Shown: piece after piece, positions 33,836 to 41,113 of the stretch | Layout: each line of letters starts with the position of its first letter | How positions within the stretch are numbered: the first letter of the stretch is position 1 | From: SVEL01 sp045123575 | GTDB taxonomy: Bacteria; Bacillota; Clostridia; Lachnospirales; Lachnospiraceae | Length of the DNA stretch: 41,113 bases | Direction of reading: 5' to 3' | NCBI GenBank assembly: GCA_045123575.1 | Contig: JBGVKG010000065.1 | Coordinates: forward strand, 1 to 41,113 | Position numbers and translations under genes: made by a program | Notes under the pieces: generated by a model | Told to the model about the DNA's origin: nothing | Databases searched by the model: none | What the model saw: only the letters and a program-made list of their open reading frames with translations

Positions 33836-34057
33836 TTAATTTGCTTCCTTGTCCTCGTAAGTCTTATAATATAGCAAACAATGGCAGTATCCCTCATAAT
33901 TAGGATCCGCTATCTGGTCACGAAACTCCTTACACATACACTTAGTATCCTCTGTCATCTCAAGTCTACATGGACAATGACCATTCTTAGCCTTTAATCC
34001 CTCTCTGATAGTCTTTACAACTTCTGCATCTGTATTCAATGTTATCTTAGGTTTCAT
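33836..34057 (-). CDS. Ferredoxin-thioredoxin reductase catalytic-chain-like protein
   Basis: This 73-aa protein has three C-x-C pairs: CPC at 28-30, CMC at 40-42 and CHC at 58-60. The catalytic subunit of ferredoxin-thioredoxin reductase uses the same CPC...CxC...CHC set to hold a 4Fe-4S cluster beside a redox disulfide. Spacing differs from the plant enzyme (9 and 15 residues between pairs rather than 16 and 8), so it is a short bacterial variant. Its place directly upstream of trxA supports a role in ferredoxin-driven thioredoxin reduction, but the activity is not shown. GGAGG-type site precedes ATG at 34057. Confidence 0.8.
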   Translation of the reverse strand: MKPKITLNTDAEVVKTIREGLKAKNGHCPCRLEMTEDTKCMCKEFRDQIADPNYEGYCHCLLYYKTYEDKEAN

Positions 34058-34199
34058 ATTTTCTCCTCCTTTGAAATATGATTATTGTTGTTAATTATTT
34101 AATACGTTATATATCTCTTTAGGATATTTACAGTTTATCCATACTGGCGTAGCAACATTCATTTCAAAATATTTCTTTTAGTTTTAATATAGTTTCCCA

Positions 34200-35420
34200 T
34201 TAATCTATATCATCACTATCGAAATATCCGTCAAAACAATATTCCAACTCATCCAAATTAATATCCGAATGCTCAAGCTCCCTTGAATATCTATAAACCA
34301 TCTCTATAATGTCATGTTCAGACAACTCTCGGCCCTGTTTTGTCCACTTAGATAAAAGCATCTCATAAATGTAAAACACAGAAGCAACTGCCATCTTCGC
34401 CTTGGCCGCTACCCTTCCATCATAGACAGCACCGCACAGATAAGTAGCCAAGAAATATACCACTATCTGCTCACACTGTATCTGCCAGTTAGGCTTATTG
34501 TCATCAAGCCATAGCTTAAACTCCTGTGATATATTTTCATAATGGTTACTATCCACTCCAAATAGATTCAGTGACGTCTCATCTACATCCCTCTCCCAAT
34601 CTTCATTTAAAACCTCAAGTTGGTACAGGTACTTAAACATATCAAGGGCCTTTTCATAACGCTCCTGCGACTGGCAAGTATCATAACTGCGATTTAGCTG
34701 TTGCAAAGTATCTTTTGCCTTATGCGCATCACCTATCAATTGCTTGTACACCTCTACAATATCCTCGCAAGCAAATATAGCACCCTCATCAATGCTATCT
34801 TGCATATCACAAGCCATGGACCAGACTAGAGACGTTCTAAGACTTATATCCATCGTTCTATCCTGCATAATATCTATCATAGCATTTCTAGCATCATGCA
34901 AGATACCAAACATCAGCACATCGAACTCCTCGTAGTCCTCATATACCTCTGCCTCATCTTTCTTTTCTATATCATAAAATGTAGCTTTATCCTGCTTTTC
35001 CATAACTATGCGTGCCACCTCTGGACAGGATAAAGACAATGTGACTTCTCTCACATCCTCAAACTCCTCTGTATGTCTAGGATAGCTTGTACAAGTATGG
35101 CATAGACTCTCCTCACCTAGAGCTGTGTACATATCGCATAGGTTACGTTCATTTAAAAAAGCGCACCTGCGACATTCATCCTGCTTAAATACCTCATCCT
35201 GCCAATCGATAGACTGCTTAAGACGTTCTCTGAAGGAATTGTATTGTAAACATAATGAGCTAGCTTCTGAGTTTTCATTAGCATCTTTATCTATATACTT
35301 CTTATACCTAGCTAACGATTCCTCATCTACCACTATCTGCCATCCTGCACAACAGGTTGCCTCACAACGGTCAGCTATACATTTGAACTCTTTATAATAA
35401 TCTGGATATGTGTAAAGCAT
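34200..35420 (-). CDS. fliB: FliB-family lysine N-methylase
   Basis: This 406-aa protein matches the FliB family, which methylates lysines on flagellin. The N-terminus has the Cys cluster FKCIADRCEATCCAGW, then CRRCAFLNERNLCDMY and SLCHTCTSYPRH, which probably hold an iron-sulfur cluster. The C-terminal part is helical and variable. No flagellin gene is near, so the substrate is not shown; family members are often scattered from flagellar operons in Lachnospiraceae. ATG at 35420. Confidence 0.85.
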   Translation of the reverse strand: MLYTYPDYYKEFKCIADRCEATCCAGWQIVVDEESLARYKKYIDKDANENSEASSLCLQYNSFRERLKQSIDWQDEVFKQDECRRCAFLNERNLCDMYTALGEESLCHTCTSYPRHTEEFEDVREVTLSLSCPEVARIVMEKQDKATFYDIEKKDEAEVYEDYEEFDVLMFGILHDARNAMIDIMQDRTMDISLRTSLVWSMACDMQDSIDEGAIFACEDIVEVYKQLIGDAHKAKDTLQQLNRSYDTCQSQERYEKALDMFKYLYQLEVLNEDWERDVDETSLNLFGVDSNHYENISQEFKLWLDDNKPNWQIQCEQIVVYFLATYLCGAVYDGRVAAKAKMAVASVFYIYEMLLSKWTKQGRELSEHDIIEMVYRYSRELEHSDINLDELEYCFDGYFDSDDID

Positions 35421-35445
35421 AGCTTGTCCTTTCTATGGATTTTAA

Positions 35446-35487
35446 ATTTTGCATTTTATATTTTGCATTTTATATTTTGCATTTCAT
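35446..35487. repeat. Three tandem 14-bp repeats
   Basis: ATTTTGCATTTTAT occurs three times head to tail (35446-35459, 35460-35473, 35474-35487), the last with one change (T to C). It fills the short gap between the nitroreductase stop and the FliB-type start, so copy-number change could alter the leader of fliB. Confidence 0.9.
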
Positions 35488-35491
35488 CTTA

Positions 35492-36040
35492 CTAGCCTAT
35501 ATATGTTATCTTGCCCATATCAGGCTCATGTGGCACTCCCTCAGGGTTCGAAGCATAGCCAACCAATACAGCTATACCGAATTCAAATCCCTCTGGAATA
35601 AGTTTAGCTGCGTACTCTGCACCCTTCTCGCTATCAAAAGAAAGTCTAGCTAAGCCACATATAACATTTCCAAGTCCAAGAGATGATGCCGCTAATGCTA
35701 TGTTCTCAGATACGATACCACAATCAAGGTCTGTTCCCGCCTTCTTCGCTACCACAAACATACAAGGTGCATTGTAGTATATCTTACCTCCTCTGCCCAT
35801 AATTCTATCATAAATAGACTTATCCTCCTGGCTAGCAAGAAGCTCCATAGTAGTCTTATCCATATCATCGATAAATGCCTTGTCCTGCACAACAGTTATA
35901 TGCCAAGGCTGCATATTCATAGCGCTAGGTGACTGCACCGCCGCCATAGCTATAGCTTCTATCTTATCCTTATCTACCGGTGCTCCTGTGTAGCTACGGC
36001 AAGAATATCTGTTTCTGATTGTACGAATAGTTGAGTTCAT
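35492..36040 (-). CDS. Nitroreductase family protein
   Basis: This 182-aa flavoprotein has the N-terminal R-x-R-x-S-C-R-x-Y FMN-binding segment (TIRNRYSCRSYTGAPV), SPSAMNMQPWHITVV in the middle, and DCGIVSENIALAASSLGLGN, the family dimer/FMN region. Such enzymes use NAD(P)H to reduce nitroaromatics, quinones or flavins. The physiological substrate is unknown. ATG at 36040 has GGAGG ahead. Confidence 0.92.
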   Translation of the reverse strand: MNSTIRTIRNRYSCRSYTGAPVDKDKIEAIAMAAVQSPSAMNMQPWHITVVQDKAFIDDMDKTTMELLASQEDKSIYDRIMGRGGKIYYNAPCMFVVAKKAGTDLDCGIVSENIALAASSLGLGNVICGLARLSFDSEKGAEYAAKLIPEGFEFGIAVLVGYASNPEGVPHEPDMGKITYIG

Positions 36041-36194
36041 TTTTATCCTCCTTGTTTTTTGTTTATTATTAATATATATTTGCTATTTTGTAATTGATTG
36101 TAATTATATTACTTTTGTTATCTTATTAGTTTTGTTTACAATCATTAACCTAAAAATATTTAGAGATATTATAACATAGATTTAGCAAATGGAA

Positions 36195-36265
36195 AAGGTC
36201 ATAGATGCGAGTATTTCTAATGGTAAGTTTTGTATACCTATGAAATATGGACAATCTATGACCTT
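36195..36265. terminator. Long-loop hairpin between PH-domain and nitroreductase genes
   Basis: AAGGTCATAGAT (36195-36206) pairs perfectly with ATCTATGACCTT (36254-36265) around a 47-base loop. T-runs follow on the plus strand (ATGTTTTTT) and weakly on the minus strand (TTTTCC). It may end the PH-domain transcript, though the long loop makes this uncertain. Confidence 0.5.
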
Positions 36266-36283
36266 ATGTTTTTTAATATAAAA

Positions 36284-36658
36284 TTATAAAACGTATGAAC
36301 TGATTATCTTGCCTATCTGAACTATATCAGATGCTCCTGTAAACTCAAATCTCACCTTACCTATTCCGCTAAAGAATAAATCGAGCTCACTATCCATATC
36401 GAATACGCCTGATGTCTCAATGGAGAACACATTGATATTCTTGTATGGCATTGATGTGTAATCCTGCTTCTTGCCTGTTAAACCCTGCACATTTACGGCG
36501 ATAAATCTCTTATCCGTAAACACTACATAATCTCTAATACCCTTGTATGTTCCGATTATGTTTTCGTTAGGCAATAAAAGCGCTGTAAGGTTTGCTCCTA
36601 CTGTGTCATTTGAAACTTTTCTAAGCTTAATATAGCTTGCGTTATTGAAATCTAACAT
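36284..36658 (-). CDS. PH-domain protein (bacterial PH, YvbH-like)
   Basis: This 124-aa protein reads GTYKGIRDYVVFTDKRFIAVNVQGLTGKKQDYTSMPYKNIN, the core of the bacterial PH domain family PF08000 (I-x-D-x-x-x-F-T-x-x-R-x-I-x-x-[ND]-x-Q-G). No signal or membrane segment. Function is unknown; these are soluble oligomeric domains. It is a single-gene unit with GGAGG before ATG. Confidence 0.85.
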   Translation of the reverse strand: MLDFNNASYIKLRKVSNDTVGANLTALLLPNENIIGTYKGIRDYVVFTDKRFIAVNVQGLTGKKQDYTSMPYKNINVFSIETSGVFDMDSELDLFFSGIGKVRFEFTGASDIVQIGKIISSYVL

Positions 36659-36793
36659 TGTAATATCCTCCTAATGTTTTTGTATACTATAGTAATAGTA
36701 TAAGGTATGGAGTGGGGATAGAACAATGGAATATGTTACAAATTAGAGTGGGGTATTTTGTAGGAATGGATAGGATATAGTGGTTCTATTTTC

Positions 36794-37090
36794 TCACATA
36801 CCATCTCTTATCTTCTCATACACCTCATCCGCATACTCTGTAGCCCATGCGCCACAAATTTCTATTCTTTGCGACTCTTCACACGATATTCCATGTGCTT
36901 TTGCGTCAGCTACTTGCAACTTCATTAATTTCTTAAACTCATCCAAACTTGCTAACTTTAAATGACGTCTTAAATGTTTCATTTTCAACGAAACTCTATC
37001 ATCGTGATATCCAACATAGTACTTTAGACGTCTTATATCATCTGGTTCTTTGCTATTTTTTAAGCAATCTATTACTTCATTCCAGTCCAT
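36794..37090 (-). CDS. Hypothetical 98-aa protein
   Basis: No family recognised. The protein is soluble and charged with mostly helical character (MDWNEVIDCLKNSKEPDDIRRL at the start is best read as a helix pair) and holds a single Cys near each end. It starts ten bases after the stop of the disrupted phosphoesterase gene, so they were probably one operon. Coding status is supported by spacing, a start ATG and consistent frame, not by homology. Confidence 0.6.
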   Translation of the reverse strand: MDWNEVIDCLKNSKEPDDIRRLKYYVGYHDDRVSLKMKHLRRHLKLASLDEFKKLMKLQVADAKAHGISCEESQRIEICGAWATEYADEVYEKIRDGM

Positions 37091-37100
37091 GTTCTATCAC

Positions 37101-38099
37101 CTATTCATTCAATATTGCTGACTCCTCTACATGCTTTACTAAACACTCTATTCCATCAGGTAACACCACCATAATATCATAGGATGGCTCATCATTTTTT
37201 CTAAAGTTTCCCCAAGCATCAACTATCTTTATATAACCTTCCACTCGTACTAGCTCACCCTTATAAAACATCTCAAAAGCCACCTTGTCGTCTCTTTTGT
37301 ATATAGGATGGCCTACAGTAGGCGTTGCAATTTCTTCACCCAGTTCCACAATTTTATCATATAAGAGAACTTCTTTATCATTTACGTTAATGTTGTCATG
37401 ATAATGTCCGAAGTACCACTTACTAAACTTGCACTTACCCTTTACCTCATCAAGAAAATCAGTTATAACATCCGTCTTAAACAATCCTTTACCTGCTAAA
37501 ACATCTTGGGTCGTCGATGCACAGCAGTGGGTAATGATGTAATCTACTTCATCATTATGTCTAGCCAGATTATCAATCGCTTCTTTAAACTCCTCTTCTG
37601 ATGGTAGTTCTTCCTTCCACCAGCTTAGGTGGTTGATACGGTATGGCTCCCATCCCTGGTCCAACTCCCTCTTTTTAGCTTTGTATTCTGGGTCGTCCAT
37701 ATCTAGAATGCCTCCTGATATATCATGACTGCTCGCACCACCCATGGTAAATATTTTCTTACCACATATCTCGTATACCTGACCTCGCATCAGATGGATT
37801 ACTGATGGACGTATTTTATGTACTTTACCGCCATGCCATTCTTCCACAGGATAAGAATATAATCTGTCAAAATTCTCATGATTTCCATCTACAAATAAAA
37901 CTGTAAAGTTCAATTCATCAAGCCAGTTCATCCACCAGATTTCATCTGCGCTTTCCTCTTCATCTCATATTCCACCAAAGTCTCCACATATTATCAGATA
38001 GTCATCCTTATCCAATTCTTTTTGCTGCGGAAATCCTTTAGTAGTTAATTTATTAAATTTTCTGTGGCAATCCCCTGTTACAAATATCTTGCCCGCCAT
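37101..38099 (-). pseudogene. Metallophosphoesterase interrupted by an in-frame TGA
   Basis: From ATG at 38099 (GGTGAG upstream) the frame reads MAGKIFVTGDCHRKFNK, then YLIICGDFGGI, then TGA at 37967-37965 (codon 45), then DEEESADEIWW and 280 more intact codons to the stop at 37101. Phosphoesterase ligands lie on both sides of the TGA: GDCH and CGDFGG before it, DGNHENF, THCCAS and FGHYHDN after it. Related proteins usually have Trp after GDFGG[IV], so one G-to-A change (TGG to TGA) explains the stop. Translation restarting at the ATG at 37931 would lack the first metal ligands. It is either a fresh pseudogene, a sequence error, or read through. Confidence 0.85.
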
Positions 38100-38134
38100 A
38101 ATACTCACCTCTTTACTAAATTCTAAAATGTTTA

Positions 38135-38674
38135 TTAGTTCTTCTCCCTAAAATACCTATTGTTCCTTATCAGTTCATTAAGCGATGCTGGCGCATAGTT
38201 ATTAATCATGCAGCCTGCATTGAGCGCTCTCTCCTTGTGCTTCATAAAATCATAAATTTCATCCTTACGACTATGAATGTGGCCATATATATGCCATCCG
38301 CCGTAATTTTCTCTATTATATGAAGCTAAGGGATAGTGGCACATAGTTATAAAGTTATCACCATCTTCGATAACCTTAATAGTATCTACCGACTCGAAAT
38401 AAGACATTGCCTTCTCATTAGTTAACAAATGTCTGTCGTGATTACCTACAACTAAATGCTTGTGACCCTTTAATTGTCTAAGATACCATTCCTCTGACTT
38501 GTCACTCTTGTAGCAAATATCACCAAGCATGTAGATATGGTCATCAGCATCCACTCGCATGTTCCACAACTTTATGAGTGCTGCATCCATCTCATCAATT
38601 TCTCTAAAAGGTCTATGATCGAACTGCAGAACGTTACGATGGCCAAAGTGTAAATCGCTTATGTACAGATTCAT
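38135..38674 (-). CDS. Calcineurin-like metallophosphoesterase
   Basis: This 179-aa protein has the phosphoesterase series SDLHFGHRNVLQFD, LGDICYK, VGNHDRH, CHYPLASY and YGHIHSRK. It is a paralogue of the product of 28806-29432. The substrate is unknown. It lies upstream of the interrupted phosphoesterase gene on the same strand, 35 bp apart. ATG at 38674 with an AGAAGG site. Confidence 0.88.
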   Translation of the reverse strand: MNLYISDLHFGHRNVLQFDHRPFREIDEMDAALIKLWNMRVDADDHIYMLGDICYKSDKSEEWYLRQLKGHKHLVVGNHDRHLLTNEKAMSYFESVDTIKVIEDGDNFITMCHYPLASYNRENYGGWHIYGHIHSRKDEIYDFMKHKERALNAGCMINNYAPASLNELIRNNRYFREKN

Positions 38675-38948
38675 AAGTTCACCTTCTTTCGTTATTTAAT
38701 TTTACTATCCCAAACAACGAACTAAAACATGGTTAATGTTAGAGATTAAATCACACATCAACTCAAAAGTCAATATAAAGAATTAAAAGTCACCAAATAA
38801 ATGATTATCTCCTCATTCTCCATCCTTTGCAAACTTACTTGTTCTTTTACATAAAATAACTATATCACCACCACTTCTTCTTATAAATAAACCTGTAGTT
38901 TAATCCCAAGAGAAACTTCTGCCACCAAAATTTAGCTATAAATATTTC

Positions 38949-38977
38949 TTTACAAACAGAACATTTGTTCGTATAAT
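38949..38977 (+). promoter_or_regulatory. Promoter with LexA (SOS) box
   Basis: TTTACA (38949-38954) and TATAAT (38972-38977) are 17 bp apart. The spacer holds GAACATTTGTTC (38959-38970) followed by G, an exact GAAC-N4-GTTC palindrome as bound by LexA of Gram-positive bacteria (consensus CGAACATATGTTCG). A repressor bound here would block the -10. The downstream gene is the small frame at 39099. A second, poorer promoter (TTGACA 39017, TATTAA 39038) lies nearer the gene. No feature was seen in 38675-38948. Confidence 0.7.
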
Positions 38978-39051
38978 ATGATTACAATTTATGTATCACC
39001 CAACATCGACCCAATATTGACAAAACCTTAAAAATTGTATTAAAACTGGCA

Positions 39052-39078
39052 AAACAGACTAAACAGACTAAACAGACA
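39052..39078 (+). repeat. Three tandem 9-bp repeats in the leader
   Basis: AAACAGACT occurs at 39052-39060 and 39061-39069, then AAACAGACA at 39070-39078, ending just before the GGAGG of the small gene. It might bind a protein or simply reflect slippage. Confidence 0.7.
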
Positions 39079-39098
39079 GAAAATTGGAGGATAGATAT

Positions 39099-39362
39099 AT
39101 GACTAAAATAGTTTCATACAATAGCTGCGACTACGCAAAAGATAACAGCGTACCTGTCATTGCATCCTTTGACTCTAAGGGACGCATCGCTCCACTATAT
39201 GTCAGAATCGCCGGCGTTCCATACAAGATAGATAGCTACTGGACTAGCTACACATTTAGAAATGTTGTTAACTTCAATTGTAAGATAATCGATAACGATT
39301 ACCTGAAACCTTTATCTTTGACATTTTACAGAGAGGAGGGAGTTTGGACTATACCAAGATGA
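39099..39362 (+). CDS. Small SOS-box-controlled protein of unknown function
   Basis: This 87-aa protein starts at ATG 39099, eight bases after GGAGG (39086-39090); an in-frame TTG earlier overlaps the ribosome site and is rejected. The sequence is beta-rich without membrane segments: SFDSKGRIAPLYVRIAGVPY, then a central Trp/Tyr-rich stretch and DYLKPLSLTFYREEGVWTIP. I cannot name a family; it does not resemble YolD or YneA. Position behind a LexA-box promoter suggests induction by DNA damage. It converges with the Mob gene. Confidence 0.75.
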   Translation: MTKIVSYNSCDYAKDNSVPVIASFDSKGRIAPLYVRIAGVPYKIDSYWTSYTFRNVVNFNCKIIDNDYLKPLSLTFYREEGVWTIPR

Positions 39363-39460
39363 TGGTGGGTGCAATATATATTTTCATATATCTGACTAGG
39401 TAATGCATAACGCTTCTGCAATTTGTTTTTTACAGTTATTTATTTAATACTGTACTATTA

Positions 39461-40528
39461 CTATTTATATTGCCATAGGGTAATGGAAGTTATTGCCACA
39501 GTAGTTGCAACTTCATCAAAAACCACATCATAAGCAATATCACACATAGCACTTACTAACTCATTTGCATCATCTGCTTTTTCCTCAATTACTTTCAATT
39601 TCTTTCCACTGACATAGATTCTATGGTTGGTCATAGCTAATGTTGCATCCGCATCCTGAATCTCTTCATTTACATCTTTTAATTCATTCTGCGCATTATC
39701 TAACTCTTGCTTCGTAGTCTTTAACTTCTTCTTAGACTTCTTAATTTCACTATCCACCTTGGAAAATTCACTACGCTGCTTATTGATGATATAATCATTC
39801 TTCTCTAAATACTTATATCCACCATAAACTGGCACCTCATCCACCGCTACTCCATATCTCTTACATACATCAATAAGTATCTGACGGCACATAGCATCAT
39901 AAGTCATTTTACGATTATTCCTACGTCCTTTCGGTTTATCTGGTTCATGAAGTGGAATACCAAGCTGTTCAAGCGCCTTCTCTTGTTGCGGGCAAAGCTC
40001 TCCATATTCATTTTTACATTCAAATACATGTCTTTCATGAATATGTGGTGTAGCTTCATCACAATGCAAAGACCAGTCAAGCATCTTAATATGTGTTCCA
40101 AATCGCTCTTGCCATTCTTCAAAGAAAGTCTCAACTATCATTCTTAATGTCTCTGCGGAAATGCTCTCATCGATATTTCCAATTTGATAAATCGATTCCT
40201 CCGGACACGTCTTATCATTTTTATATAAATCTTCTATAGAACGCTGACGTTCCGGATGACGATTCATCACATATCTTGCCTTTTGGTTTTCTATATATCC
40301 GCCATAGGCTTCCCTATAATAATCCAATTCAATCTTCTCAAAACTGATACCATCTTTATTACCCTGCGTTGGATAACGATATCCGCGCTGATAATCCCAA
40401 TACACGTTATCAAGCATTCTCACTGCATCAATATGGTCACTCTTCGCAACATCAAATTGACGGTCGTTATGCTTTGGATTATATGCACCATGTTTACCAC
40501 TTCTACCATTATGTTTTGTTACTTTCAT
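39461..40528 (-). CDS. MobV/Pre-type plasmid mobilisation relaxase
   Basis: This 355-aa protein carries LHCDEATPHIHERH, the H-x-D-E-x-T-P-H-x-H motif III that holds the metal in MobV (Mob_Pre) relaxases, which nick DNA at an origin of transfer. Motif I is represented by NGRSGKHGAYNPKHN at the N-terminus. Residues about 265-320 form a charged coiled coil, and the end is hydrophobic. Full MobV proteins are commonly longer, so the C-terminus may be shortened. No rep or conjugation gene lies in the window. GGAG precedes ATG at 40528. The hairpin-dense stretch just upstream is a candidate target. Confidence 0.82.
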   Translation of the reverse strand: MKVTKHNGRSGKHGAYNPKHNDRQFDVAKSDHIDAVRMLDNVYWDYQRGYRYPTQGNKDGISFEKIELDYYREAYGGYIENQKARYVMNRHPERQRSIEDLYKNDKTCPEESIYQIGNIDESISAETLRMIVETFFEEWQERFGTHIKMLDWSLHCDEATPHIHERHVFECKNEYGELCPQQEKALEQLGIPLHEPDKPKGRRNNRKMTYDAMCRQILIDVCKRYGVAVDEVPVYGGYKYLEKNDYIINKQRSEFSKVDSEIKKSKKKLKTTKQELDNAQNELKDVNEEIQDADATLAMTNHRIYVSGKKLKVIEEKADDANELVSAMCDIAYDVVFDEVATTVAITSITLWQYK

Positions 40529-40601
40529 TAACGTCTCCTTTCAAAAATATTTGCGAAGAGGAATGTTGGTCTACAGCCAATTTATTCTGACGGTATCTAA
40601 A

Positions 40602-40770
40602 TTGCGTCAAATAATACCCAGTACGGATTGACGCAAGTGTTCCTAGGTAACACATATGCATCAATCCTACTGGGCAAGGCTGCCGCCCTTGACCCGCGCA
40701 GGAGTTCCGCCTCCTGCACTTCGACTACCGCTTGATATACATCTTCCTATATCCCGGGAAGGAAGATGTA
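40602..40770. other. Hairpin array upstream of mob, possible origin of transfer
   Basis: Five inverted repeats are packed in 170 bp. TTGCGTCAA 40602-40610 with 40628-40636; CCCAGTACGGATTGA 40617-40631 with 40661-40674; GGGCAAGG near 40672 with CCTTGACCC; GCAGGAG/CTCCTGC around 40698-40716; and ATACATCTTCC with GGAAGATGTAT at 40738-40771. The GC content is above the surroundings. MobV systems usually have their nick site in inverted repeats just upstream of mob, so this fits an oriT, but the published nick consensus was not recognised. A structured RNA is the alternative. Confidence 0.5.
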
Positions 40771-40808
40771 TTTCCAGCTGACACCACCCAAACCAATTCA
40801 TTATTATC

Positions 40809-40835
40809 GTGGGCAACTGAGTTTCTGTTGCCTAC
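40809..40835. repeat. Hairpin, unknown role
   Basis: GTGGGCAAC (40809-40817) pairs with GTTGCCTAC (40827-40835) with one G-U pair and a 9-base loop. It follows the array at 40602-40770. Nothing else was seen in 40836-41000. Confidence 0.5.
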
Positions 40836-41000
40836 TTCACTGAAATATTTTTTCAAATCTTTTCATATTGTTCTGTTTGAATGTAATGGTGGTTGCCTTT
40901 AGCGTTATTCCTCAAATTCTTACATTATGATTGTGGTAAATATGAATGCATTTGCCTAAATCTCTTTATTTCGGTAAGCGCCTAACAATAATGCGTATCC

Positions 41001-41079
41001 AAAAGCAAATGGGAAATTGGAGTATTTTACTCTAATTTCCCATTTGTGATATTTGCTTTTTTGGAGCATTTTACTCCAA
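41001..41079. terminator. Strong double terminator-like hairpins at the right edge
   Basis: AAAAGCAAAT pairs with ATTTGCTTTT outside an inner 13-bp stem, CAAATGGGAAATT (41006-41018) with 41034-41046, followed by TTTT. A second hairpin TTGGAG/CTCCAA follows at 41061-41079. T-runs exist on both strands, so it could stop transcription in either direction at the boundary of the mobilisation region. Confidence 0.65.
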
Positions 41080-41113
41080 TTAGTTTAAACATATATCTTT
41101 AACTGCCTTGCTC

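Noticed and set aside
37965..37967. TGA read as selenocysteine
   Set aside because: The position is normally Trp, not Cys, and I saw no obvious SECIS-type hairpin just downstream; a point mutation is simpler.
1..41113. tRNA, rRNA and CRISPR arrays
   Set aside because: No tRNA T-arm sequences in a cloverleaf context, no rRNA segments and no regularly spaced repeats were seen on either strand by eye.

Overview
The window looks like chromosome from a motile, low-GC Gram-positive anaerobe of the class Clostridia, most likely family Lachnospiraceae. This rests on the AT-rich sequence, strong GGAGG ribosome sites, FMN-riboswitch-controlled ribU, a choloylglycine hydrolase, a FliB-type methylase, a chemoreceptor and clostridial gene order. 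No rRNA, tRNA or CRISPR array was seen.

Layout. 1-66 is the tail of a probable transposase. 300-12184 is a long minus-strand housekeeping block, read uvrC, hprK, glk, murB, rapZ, whiA, an HPr-like crh gene, dnaE and pfkA. It joins glycolysis (glk, pfkA), catabolite-repression signalling (hprK acting on Ser46 of Crh), wall precursor synthesis and DNA repair/replication. Two gene junctions (rapZ/whiA and glk/murB) carry matching pairs of short palindromes around a shared 33-bp spacer. 12898-21218 is a complete phosphate-starvation unit, read pstS, pstC, pstA, pstB, phoU, phoP, phoR and then ftsH. Its PstS is circularly permuted.

That phosphate/ftsH block is bracketed by two copies, in opposite orientation, of a 640-675 bp noncoding palindromic element (12258-12897 and 21403-22077). 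The copies share near-identical blocks, but several predicted helices differ in sequence while pairing is kept. Both ends carry inward-facing terminator-like hairpins. I found no known class to assign it to, and it is the best candidate here for something undescribed.

22093-30457 holds ribU behind its FMN riboswitch, a DtxR/MntR-type regulator convergent with a ZIP transporter, an ABC exporter pair, a chemoreceptor, and a tight nth-Hpt-phosphoesterase group followed by a bile-salt-hydrolase-like enzyme. 30590-30795 contains a convincing small-RNA gene (promoter and terminator) antiparallel to purC. 31741-36658 carries a zinc-ribbon membrane protein, thioredoxin with a ferredoxin-thioredoxin-reductase-like protein, a FliB-type methylase, a nitroreductase and a PH-domain protein. 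36794-38674 has a small hypothetical gene and two phosphoesterase genes, one interrupted by an in-frame TGA. The right end (38949-41113) looks accessory: a small gene behind a LexA-box promoter, a MobV-like relaxase, and a dense hairpin array upstream of it that may be an origin of transfer.
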